NCBI GenBank assembly: GCA_965208975.1 | Contig: CBDBQH010000003.1 | Span: 1,364,001 to 1,428,000 of the forward strand | Direction of reading: 5' to 3' | Source: G963663315 sp965208975 | Lineage (GTDB): Bacteria; Pseudomonadota; Gammaproteobacteria; Arenicellales; Poriferihabitantaceae | DNA: 64,000 bases | Part shown: positions 19,415 through 26,949 of the stretch, in pieces | How the letters are laid out: every line of letters starts with the position of its first letter | How positions within the stretch are numbered: position 1 is the first letter of the stretch | Made by a program: the position numbers and the translations under genes | Notes under the pieces: generated by a model | Seen by the model: only the letters and a program-made list of their open reading frames with translations | Told to the model about the DNA's origin: nothing | The model's database searches: none

Positions 19415-19674
19415 GGCTGTTGACTAATACTTTGGTTAATGAATCTGGTAAAAGCTTGTTGGGCAATGTGAAATGTTGATACCACCAAGGTTAAAAAGAG
19501 CGACAGGCCCACGATAGTATAGGACCATGCACCCCGATGGAGTATTATCAACAACTCACACTCAGTGCCTGAGTTTCATATGCACTGAACCCGAACACCT
19601 TCGTTGCATACATAGAGTACCACCCACATAATATTCGGGAATGTGAAAATTTCGTCCAAAATAAGGGGATATAA

Positions 19675-20103
19675 ATGAGTACAAGACAAATCCACGTTTT
19701 TATTAGTCATTCATGGGCTTACTCAAATCATTATCAAACTCTAGCTGATTGGATTTTTAATCAAAAGTGGAGCGTGGAGCAGGCATCCCTGGATTTTCGA
19801 GATTATTCTGTTCCACAAAGTGACCCAGTCCATAATGCAAATAATGACACGCAATTAAGACAAGCGCTTTACAATCAAATATCACGAAGCCACGTTATTG
19901 TCATCCCAACTGGAATGTATGCCTCTTACAGTAAGTGGATACAAAAAGAGATTGATGGAGCTAGCCATTATAGAAAGCCTGTATTGGCAGTTAACCCCTG
20001 GGGCGCTCAAAGAACTTCTTCATATGTTAAAGATGTAGCAGACAAAATCGTTGGCTGGAATGCCAAGACTGTTGTTGGCGGGATTTGGGAATTGTACAAG
20101 TGA
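19675..20103 (+). CDS. TIR-like protein of the DUF1863/ThsB family
   Basis: A 142-residue single-domain protein of the TIR-like DUF1863 family, whose best-known member is the ThsB sensor of Thoeris. Visible family hallmarks: FISHSW at 9-14, DYSVP at 43-47, WIQKEID at 88-94 with the candidate catalytic Glu92, PWG at 108-110, and VGWN near 126. TIR domains of this kind consume NAD to make signalling nucleotides or sense phage. The stop overlaps the ATG of the 4-TM SLATT gene by one base (TGATG), so the two are translationally coupled. No ThsA (SIR2 or macro plus SLOG) is nearby. Confidence 0.85.
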   Translation: MSTRQIHVFISHSWAYSNHYQTLADWIFNQKWSVEQASLDFRDYSVPQSDPVHNANNDTQLRQALYNQISRSHVIVIPTGMYASYSKWIQKEIDGASHYRKPVLAVNPWGAQRTSSYVKDVADKIVGWNAKTVVGGIWELYK

Positions 20104-20987
20104 TGAACGAATTTAAAATAAAATCTAGTGAAATGCCTGGATTGTATCAGTCTGCTGACCGGGCATCTCTTGATGCTCAAAGTAGTTACTTTACGGGCTT
20201 GCGATGGTATCTCGTCTTGCTGATTTGTGCTGCTTTTATTTCGTATGCTCGGCCCAATGACCTTATAGGTGCACTACTATCAGCAAGTCTATTTTTAATC
20301 ACTCTTGGAATTCTTGTGTTTATTCGTGTCAAAAAGCCTGATGACATTTGGTATAACGGCAGAGCTGTTGCTGAGTCAGTTAAAACAAGGGCTTGGCGAT
20401 GGATGATGAGAGCTGAGCCTTATGAAGACCACCAAAACATTGAAATAGTTTCTAAACAATTCATTAACGATCTAAAAGCAATACTTAGTCAAAATAAAAG
20501 CTTATCCCATTCTCTTCAATCAACGGATGCTGTGGATGATCCTATTTCCCAGCCGATGAAGGATATAAGGACACTTTCCGTGTCTGAGAGATTAGGAATA
20601 TATGTAGATCAAAGAATTCAGAATCAAGTCAATTGGTATTGGACTAAATCCGGCTTTAATAAGCGTCGAGCCCAGCAATGGTTTTGGGTGTCCGTATTTT
20701 TGCATGCGTCAGCAATAGCCATGTTGTTATATCGGATTAAAGATCCAACCTTCTCTCTTCCGGTAGAGGTGGTTGCTACCTCAGCAGGAGCGGTATTAAC
20801 TTGGTTACAAGCCAAAAAGCATAACGAACTAAATTCCGCATACGCTCTTGCTGCACATGAAATTGTATTGATAAAGGGAGAGTCTGCTTCTGTTTGTCGT
20901 GAACAGCAGCTTTCGGAATATGTGGTAAATAGTGAGGCAGCTTTCTCACGAGAACATACTCAATGGGTTGCTCGAAAAGGAGACTAG
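20103..20987 (+). CDS. four-TM SLATT/DUF4231-type membrane protein
   Basis: A 294-residue protein built from two 2-TM units. The first pair of membrane segments is at about 35-49 and 53-74, followed by DDIWYNGRAVAESVKTRAWRW. The second pair is at about 192-211 and 220-236, preceded by a helical ERLGIYVDQRIQNQ segment. This matches the tandem SLATT_3 plus SLATT_1 (DUF4231) architecture, predicted to form a membrane-disrupting effector. It begins within the stop codon of the TIR-like gene. I used the internal ATG at 20103. Function is inferred, not shown. Confidence 0.75.
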   Translation: MNEFKIKSSEMPGLYQSADRASLDAQSSYFTGLRWYLVLLICAAFISYARPNDLIGALLSASLFLITLGILVFIRVKKPDDIWYNGRAVAESVKTRAWRWMMRAEPYEDHQNIEIVSKQFINDLKAILSQNKSLSHSLQSTDAVDDPISQPMKDIRTLSVSERLGIYVDQRIQNQVNWYWTKSGFNKRRAQQWFWVSVFLHASAIAMLLYRIKDPTFSLPVEVVATSAGAVLTWLQAKKHNELNSAYALAAHEIVLIKGESASVCREQQLSEYVVNSEAAFSREHTQWVARKGD

Positions 20988-21195
20988 TTGCTAACAAAGC
21001 ACTGCTACCGGAAAAAATTTTCTACTACTCACTAAACGGGCGTCCAGAACCATCCGAACAAGGTTAGCCCCATTGTTTCCAAAATCTGATGTTTTTGTGT
21101 CATCCTGAAAGATGATGGTGCGCGCAGATGTACGGCGTTTTGTATTATTAGAAACTAGTGCTGTATGATGCACGGTTTTGTATCGGTTGCAGAAT

Positions 21196-23168
21196 ATGAA
21201 ATTAACACACGCTCGGGTCCAAAACTTCCGTTCTATTCTTGATACAGGGAAGTTTTCTATAAACGACCTTTGTTGCCTTGTTGGGAAAAATGAGGCAGGT
21301 AAAACTGCAACACTCACTGCTGTACAGTCAATTCTTCCATACGGGGATCCACAAACGTATTTTGATGTAACGGAAGACTACCCCCGTCGTTTTGCTACAC
21401 GCTACCACGAAAGGCATAAAAATTCTGAGGCTGTTGTGGTAGAGACATGGTGGCAGCTTTGTGATGAGGGGTATGAACGGCTTTGTGAAGAATTTAGCGA
21501 GGACGCTGTAAGGTCTCGTGAATTTCGCATTTACAAAAAATATAACACCGAAAATACTATATGGGATTTTGATCTGGATGAAGCTGTTGTAGTAGCGAGT
21601 ATTCTTAAAGCCCATAGGTTGAATGCTACTGAGCAAGCCAGTCTTTCAAAATGTTCGACTATTTTGCAAGTTTTGGAAAAAATTGAAACCCGTGAGGAAC
21701 CAACTGAAAAATTGAGAGCGATTGCTAAACATTTCGAGAACTATCAAAGATCAATTCAGTATAAAGCAACCGAATTGGTTGGTGATCTGGTTCCGACCTT
21801 CTTTTATACGTCTCATTATGACCGAATGAGCGGTAAATTGTCGATACAGAAAATTGCAGACAGAAAATTGCAGAGGACAAAAAAAATGATAATGTTGATC
21901 CAGAAGATGAAATATTCCTGGATTTTCTGCGTCTTGCCGGAACTTCGCTGGAGGAATTGAATGAGGTGTCACGGTTCGAAGAACTCAACGCCAAATGTGA
22001 AGCAGCCTCCGCGGATATCACGGATCAAATATTCAAATACTGGTCTCAAAATGACAATCTTGAGGTAGAAGTAAAGCTCAGCGAGGGGCGACCGGGCGAT
22101 CCAGCACCTTTTAATTCTGGCGCCGTGGCTCGAGCTCGAGTATATAATCGGCTGCACCGGGCGAGTGTTTCCTTTTCTGATCGCAGTGCAGGTTTTGTCT
22201 GGTTTTTCTCCTTTCTTGTCCAGTTTGCCATGATGAGGCGCAATACAAGCAATGTAATCATACTACTTGACGAGCCTGGCCTGACGCTACACGGAAAGGC
22301 ACAAGCTGACTTGCTTCGCTATATTGAAGCTGAGCTTCTGCCTGACCACCAGGTTGTTTACACAACCCATTCCCCATTCATGGTTCCGCCGCAGAGGTTA
22401 GCTGATTGTCGTGTAGTTGAAGACGTTGTCAAACGCGACGAGCGAGACCGTCCTGTATCTGAAGGAACCAAGATTACAGATGACGCGATGAGCACAGACA
22501 AGGACACATTGTTCCCGTTACAAGGTGCGCTTGGCTACTCCGTCACTCAATCACTTTTCGTCGGTAAGAACAGCCTCCTTGTTGAAGGCACATCCGACAT
22601 CCTGTATTTGCAGGCGCTATCGAGTGAAATTGAAAAGCGCGGTGGGATGTCACTCGACCCGAAATGGACACTCTGCCCTGCCGGGGGCATAGACAACCTG
22701 AGGCCATTCGTTTCCTTGTTCGCTGGAAACCACCTCAACATCGCGGTTCTTTCGGATCAAGCACAAGGAGATAAAAGTAAGGTTGAACGGCTCAGGAGAA
22801 GCGAAATTCTTGCCGCTGAACGGTTCCATACGATCGCTGAATTGCTTGACGAAGATGAAGCAGATATTGAGGACTTGTTTGTATCTGAATTGTTCTGTCG
22901 GATCGTAAATGAAGCTTATGGGTTAGAAGGAAATCATGCAGTTACGCCAGAAAAATTGAACGAAGTCGCAAATACAGAAAGGCAGGTTAAACGGGTGGAG
23001 GCTTATTTCAATCGTCTGCCAGAAGCCATTCCAACTTTCAGCCATTTTCGTCCAGCAGAGTGGCTCATTCACAATGGAGAGATTTTGTCTGAGAAATCGG
23101 ATTCGGTAAAAGGCACGCTTGAAAGAGCAGAGAAAATTTTTAAGATTTACAACGAAATATTGATATAG
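21196..23168 (+). pseudogene. old: OLD-family ATPase/TOPRIM nuclease, split by 14-bp duplication
   Basis: The two halves of one overcoming-lysogenization-defect protein lie in different frames. The N-terminal half (21196-21960) has the ABC-type Walker A GKNEAGKT. The C-terminal half (open from before 21957 to 23168) has the Walker B/D-loop region ILLDEPGLTLH, the TTHSPF motif and a TOPRIM-like part with LLVEGTSD and a later LSDQAQGD. The frame breaks where the 14-bp unit ACAGAAAATTGCAG is perfectly duplicated (21846-21873). Deleting one copy joins the halves in frame, giving about 652 residues. Without correction the product lacks Walker B and the nuclease. No GajB-like helicase follows. Its 3' end overlaps trhO by 29 bp. 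Confidence 0.88.
21846..21873. repeat. perfect 14-bp tandem duplication causing frameshift
   Basis: Two adjacent copies of ACAGAAAATTGCAG, at 21846-21859 and 21860-21873, lie inside the OLD gene. Fourteen is not divisible by three, so one copy shifts the frame and leads to the TGA at 21958-21960. The duplication looks recent because the copies are identical. Confidence 0.95.
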
Positions 23169-24120
23169 CTGTCCCACTATAATTACAAAGCCCACCCGCC
23201 CCCGGCCCCAGATGTTCCTCTTTGCGCTCTTCCGCTAACTGAACCTGTCTCCCCCGCTCTGCAAACCGCGCCCTGTCCTGTTGTGAGCGCTTGCCGTGAC
23301 ATTTCGGGCAACTCACGCCCGGCTGATAATACTCGCTGGCCTTGTCTTTCTCCGTAACCGGCATGCGGCAGCCGTGGCACTGGTCATAACGGCCCCGGTT
23401 CAAATCATGGTCAACCGTGACCCGTTCATCGAACACGAAACATTCGCCCCGCCATCGGGACTCCGATACCGGGACGGTTGCGAGATAATTCAGGATTCCG
23501 CCTTGCAGATGATATACGGATTCAAAGCCGTTCTGTTTCAGGAAGGCCGTGGCTTTTTCGCAACGGATGCCGCCGGTGCAATACATGGCGATCTTTTTGT
23601 GTGTTTCCGGGTCCAGGTTTTCCAATGCGTATTGCGGAAATTCCCTGAAATTGGTGGTATGGGGATTGACCGCATTTTCAAAGCGCCCCACCTCGATCTC
23701 GTATTCGTTGCGGGTATCGACCACAAGCGTTTCGGGGTCTTCCAGCAGCGCATTCCAGTCTTCGGGATCAATATAGGTCCCCGCCAGTACCTGCGGATCA
23801 ATATCTTCGACCCCCATGGTGACGATTTCTTCTTTCAGCTTGACCCGGGTGCGTTTGAACGGCATCCGGTCGGTCCCGGACTGCTTGTATTCAATACCGG
23901 AAAAACCGGCTTGCCCCTCCAGCCACTTCAGAAATTGATCAATCGCTTGCCGCTCACCGGCGATCGTGCCATTGATCCCTTCTTTCGCAAGCAACAAGGT
24001 GCCGGTGAGCGACAAGCCGGATAATTGATCCAGCATCGGTTGTTGCAGGGAAACGTAATGGGCAAGCGGCGTGAATTTATAAAATGTGCAAACCACCAGG
24101 TTGTTTGCAGGTTCTGTCAT
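23140..24120 (-). CDS. trhO: tRNA uridine(34) hydroxylase, rhodanese-fold
   Basis: TrhO (YceA) makes 5-hydroxyuridine at wobble position 34 of some tRNAs, the first step toward cmo5U/mo5U. The 326-residue protein has an acylphosphatase-like N-terminal domain, then a rhodanese domain with the active-site loop CTGGIRCEK. It ends in a Cys-rich tail (CHGCRMPV and CPKCHGK). The last residues overlap the end of the OLD pseudogene convergently. The gene is ordinary chromosomal content inside the repeat-bounded segment. Confidence 0.94.
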   Translation of the reverse strand: MTEPANNLVVCTFYKFTPLAHYVSLQQPMLDQLSGLSLTGTLLLAKEGINGTIAGERQAIDQFLKWLEGQAGFSGIEYKQSGTDRMPFKRTRVKLKEEIVTMGVEDIDPQVLAGTYIDPEDWNALLEDPETLVVDTRNEYEIEVGRFENAVNPHTTNFREFPQYALENLDPETHKKIAMYCTGGIRCEKATAFLKQNGFESVYHLQGGILNYLATVPVSESRWRGECFVFDERVTVDHDLNRGRYDQCHGCRMPVTEKDKASEYYQPGVSCPKCHGKRSQQDRARFAERGRQVQLAEERKEEHLGPGAGGLCNYSGTAISIFRCKS

Positions 24121-24204
24121 GGCATCTGTTCAGGATGGGCCGGGGCGCCCTTTGGGCAACAGGAGCAACCGGGGGAATACAGCCCGTATAATCGATCTGT
24201 AGAA

Positions 24205-24438
24205 TCAGGAGTCCATGATCTCATCCGCTAACCTGTTCAGATCTTCCCAATCGTCTTCTTCATCAAGCCAGACCACAGCCTGACATACGATCACCGACTG
24301 ACCATCAAAGGTCATGGCTGGAGAGCCGTACAGTTGATAGCCCATTTCCAGCGCTTCGCTGACCCGACGGCAAAAGGAGACATCATCCGGGCCGGTCAGC
24401 AATCGGTAGGGTAGTTTGTTTTCAGATAGATTGGACAT
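24205..24438 (-). CDS. DUF1737 family small protein
   Basis: A 77-residue soluble protein. The core YRLLTGPDD, FCRRVSEALEMGYQLYGSPA and VIVCQAVVW match the DUF1737 family of unknown function. An acidic C-terminal extension of about 20 residues follows the usual end. It is 84 bp upstream of trhO in the same direction and could share its transcript. Confidence 0.85.
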   Translation of the reverse strand: MSNLSENKLPYRLLTGPDDVSFCRRVSEALEMGYQLYGSPAMTFDGQSVIVCQAVVWLDEEDDWEDLNRLADEIMDS

Positions 24439-24517
24439 GACATAAAACCTTTTTGTAATTATCAGTTACTATACCCCAAATCCCGGTTCCGTTTCTACGC
24501 TCACCCGTCCACACCCG

Positions 24518-24840
24518 ATGACTCCCCGCATAAAGGTCTCCACCGATCAAAAAGGTAGCTGGAGTGTGTCGAAACGACTACTGCCATACCTGTGGAAGCA
24601 TCGCGCGCGGGTCGGGGCGGCGCTGTTGTTTCTGGCGCTGGCTCGCATGGCTAATGTGACGGTGCCGGTGACGTTGAAATGGATCGTCGACGACCTGGAC
24701 ATGGAGGCGCTGGTTGCTGTGCCCGTCGGGTTACTCGTGGCTTATGGCTTGCTGCGATTCAGTACCATCGCGTTCAATGAAATTCGCAATGTGATTTTTT
24801 CCCGCACCGGAATTCAGATAGCCGTTCTTTATAAAACCTC
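24518..24840 (+). pseudogene. ABC exporter (ATM1-type), truncated N-terminal fragment
   Basis: The first 105 or so codons look like the start of an ATM1/heavy-metal-type ABC exporter. A charged lead (SKRLLPYLWKHRARV) is followed by membrane segments and the intracellular-loop segment FNEIRNVIFSRTG. Similarity then stops, and the frame runs into sequence antisense to the ribbon-helix-helix-like gene. The rest of the transmembrane domain and the whole ATPase domain are absent from the window. The break lies just before the right copy of the 686-bp repeat, consistent with disruption by that element. Confidence 0.7.
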
Positions 24841-24893
24841 TATCGCGGATTTGGGGGGCCACTTGTCATTTCCGGCTACTCCGTCCAGTTCGT

Positions 24894-25241
24894 TTAATCC
24901 TCTGGTGACCGCCGGACAATCAACCCGTCCCGCCCCATTTCTGCCCGTAACTGTTCCAGGCTCTTACCTTTCCCGGTCGCTGGTCGATTGCTGGCCGGGG
25001 TCGATTGATCAACCTCGCCGCGCTCAATGGTGGCCGGGTCGATGGTCTGCCCCTGGGTCTCTTGCCAGGCTGTTTGTATCAAGGCTTCAATCATCCGTGA
25101 TCGGGTGACCTGGTGCATCCGCGCCAGGTCGTCCAGTTCGTCCCATCTGGCCGGATGAAGTCGGATATTGACTTGTGCCCGTTTGTCCGCCGGGTCGGTT
25201 ACCCGGTCAGACCAGCGCGCATAATGCTTGTGTTTGTTCAT
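24894..25241 (-). CDS. ribbon-helix-helix-like protein, second copy with different C-terminus
   Basis: A 115-residue relative of the protein at 12782-13186. Residues 1-68 are nearly identical, carrying the RAQVNIRLHPAR and RSRMIEALIQTAW segments. The C-terminal 45 residues (from about PATIERGEVDQ, later GKSLEQLRAEMGRDG) are unrelated to the MORN-type tail of the first copy. The switch occurs at the edge of the 686-bp repeat. The protein could be a DNA-binding antitoxin-like regulator. Whether it is expressed is unknown. Confidence 0.55.
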   Translation of the reverse strand: MNKHKHYARWSDRVTDPADKRAQVNIRLHPARWDELDDLARMHQVTRSRMIEALIQTAWQETQGQTIDPATIERGEVDQSTPASNRPATGKGKSLEQLRAEMGRDGLIVRRSPED

Positions 25242-25723
25242 CGGCTGATCCGGCTAATGTATAGCCAGTCCGAATTGTGGATCGTGTGAATCAATCCAGT
25301 GAAGTCATCAGCCAGCCGGTAGCCAAGCGGATAGCGGAGGTTGTGACGGGTATATTAGGCAGTGGGAGCTTGCAGTTGTCGATGGTTGTGGTGCGTCATG
25401 GCAAACAACAACCGATGGTACTGGTCAGTACCGAGCGGATACGGGGTCGTTTGCAAGGGGAGCGTCTGATTCAATCGTATATGGGTCGTTGGGCTTGTGA
25501 GGAAGGGTATCGGTTCAGCAAGCAGGGGTTTGGATTGGAGAAGGTTCAAGCCCGGAAACTGACGACCTTGCAGAATCTGGTTGCACTGGCGACGTTAGCC
25601 TGGGGATTGCTGGCCTGTCACCAGAATCAGGGGCAGAAACTCATCTACAAGGCGAAACGGCAAAAGAGTCACAAACCCCTGGTTTTCCCGTTCTATACGC
25701 TGTTATCGGATTGGCAGGCGTTA
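25038..25723. repeat. 686-bp direct repeat, right copy
   Basis: Ungapped counterpart of 12983-13668, offset 12,055 bp, about 98% identical by eye. The substitutions are scattered in both the ribbon-helix-helix part and the transposase part, so the duplication is not brand new or has been under gene conversion. The left end coincides with the point where the two RHH-like genes diverge; the right end is inside the transposase fragment. Confidence 0.95.
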
Positions 25724-25741
25724 AAAGCGCTTTCAGGATGA
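25277..25741 (+). pseudogene. IS4-superfamily transposase, C-terminal fragment (right copy)
   Basis: A 154-codon remnant with the same Y(2)R(3)E(6)K signature as the left copy. It lacks the N-terminal two thirds of a transposase. Compared with the left copy it is cut short after WQAL, ending with KALSG. The loss of the 3' end at the repeat boundary indicates different insertion or deletion endpoints for the two copies. Confidence 0.85.
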
Positions 25742-25867
25742 ACCCACCTCTTCACGGATAACAGCGCTGTTTCGATCAAAAAATGCCGCAAGGTTGTATC
25801 CGACAACATCCCGCATGAAATCATAGGTCGATATCAACGGATTATTTGCTCCGATTCGCAGTTCATA
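25733..25867 (-). pseudogene. possible 3' gene remnant beyond the right repeat
   Basis: The minus strand is open for 44 codons with protein-like composition (contains NNPLISTYDFMRDVVGY, then IREEVGSS before the stop). It has no good start codon and overlaps the end of the transposase fragment by nine bases. It could be the tail of a gene truncated when the repeat element arrived. No family is recognised. The rest of 25742-25917 shows nothing. Confidence 0.3.
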
Positions 25868-25917
25868 TCACCCCCGTCAATCCGTTTATAGAAATCGTCT
25901 CAGTATTCATCACAGTA

Positions 25918-26934
25918 TCATCGCCCCGATTTTCCAGAACCCATCCCAGCCCGTCGCTGGTTAATCCGGCGGGTCGCTTCCTCAGTACCATCGTGCAGGG
26001 TATCGAGCCATTTGTCCCAGGGCATGAACGGGGTTCCGTAGTTGCATTCGAAGTATCGGTGATGGAGCTGATGGAACAGGTTGGCGACCCCGAGCGTGGA
26101 TTTGCCCTTGATGACAATGGATTCGTAACCGACATGCCCGGTATAAGCCGACAGCGCGGTCAGATAGATATGGAAGAACATGTGGATCGGGTGGGAGGGA
26201 ATGACCAGATGAATCAGCACGGTACTGAAATAAAACAGATGCTCAAGCGGGTGCATCGCTAACCCGGACCATGGCCCGATCGTGACGTTTTTGTGATGCA
26301 GGGCATGGGCAATCCGGTAGAGCGGTGGCCAGTGAATCAGCCGATGGATGAAGTAGAAGTGCATTGACGCCCATGCGGTCAATATCAGGAACAGGCCAAC
26401 AAACCAGTAAGGATTATCCGACCAGGTATTCCATAGAATGAGCTGATTGGCATACGCCCACATCAGCAATACCTGAAATCCTGTCCAGACCGTAACACCA
26501 CTGGCGCAGGTCCAGAAGATATTGTCCCAAACCTGGTTGTTGAACAGGAATGTCCGGTTGTTTCGGGCTAATTCCCGATGCTCGTATCGTTGCACCTTGC
26601 CCTGGCATTTCCAGGTATGGAAATAAAGATGCAGGCCGCCCGCCGCCACCACGGAGAGACCGATATTGATCGCCCAAACCTGAAATATCCAGTCTGGCGA
26701 GAAGGTCTTCCAGTCCTCGATTCCCGGAGAGAGGTAAAACCACGTCACAATCCCCAGCAAGACAAAAATCATCATCTGGGATAATACAAACCCCCTGCCC
26801 AGAATAAACTTCAATGCCTTGACGGGTTGCGGCGGCCATACGAAAATCGGCGGCATCACCAAAGGCAACTGCGGATGCCAGTTCCATGGCCCTCTTGTAC
26901 GGTGGCTGGATTTCAGGGAAGCGGGGTCAGCCAT
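25918..26934 (-). CDS. sterol desaturase / fatty acid hydroxylase family membrane protein
   Basis: Integral membrane di-iron enzyme of the fatty acid hydroxylase superfamily. The 338-residue protein has several membrane helices and the His clusters HRLIH (197-201), HALHH (210-214) and HQLHH (288-292), which bind the di-iron centre. The substrate cannot be told: hydroxylation or desaturation of a lipid chain or sterol is typical of the family. It starts 15 bp after the clpX stop in the same direction, so it may ride on the clp transcript. Confidence 0.85.
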   Translation of the reverse strand: MADPASLKSSHRTRGPWNWHPQLPLVMPPIFVWPPQPVKALKFILGRGFVLSQMMIFVLLGIVTWFYLSPGIEDWKTFSPDWIFQVWAINIGLSVVAAGGLHLYFHTWKCQGKVQRYEHRELARNNRTFLFNNQVWDNIFWTCASGVTVWTGFQVLLMWAYANQLILWNTWSDNPYWFVGLFLILTAWASMHFYFIHRLIHWPPLYRIAHALHHKNVTIGPWSGLAMHPLEHLFYFSTVLIHLVIPSHPIHMFFHIYLTALSAYTGHVGYESIVIKGKSTLGVANLFHQLHHRYFECNYGTPFMPWDKWLDTLHDGTEEATRRINQRRAGMGSGKSGR

Positions 26935-26949
26935 AAACCATCAGGCCAG

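Noticed and set aside
19354..19554. 66-residue hydrophobic minus-strand frame, possibly a membrane toxin
   Set aside because: It overlaps the res 3' end, lacks a ribosome site, and its composition fits a chance frame in A+T-rich DNA.
19675..20987. Canonical Thoeris system
   Set aside because: The ThsB-like gene is present, but no ThsA (SIR2-SLOG or TM-macro) gene lies nearby; the partner is a SLATT-type protein.
21196..23168. Gabija system (GajA-like OLD protein)
   Set aside because: No UvrD-like GajB helicase follows; the next gene is trhO on the opposite strand.
25733..25867. Remnant as the missing part of the ABC exporter
   Set aside because: It is on the opposite strand and shows no transporter or ATPase features.
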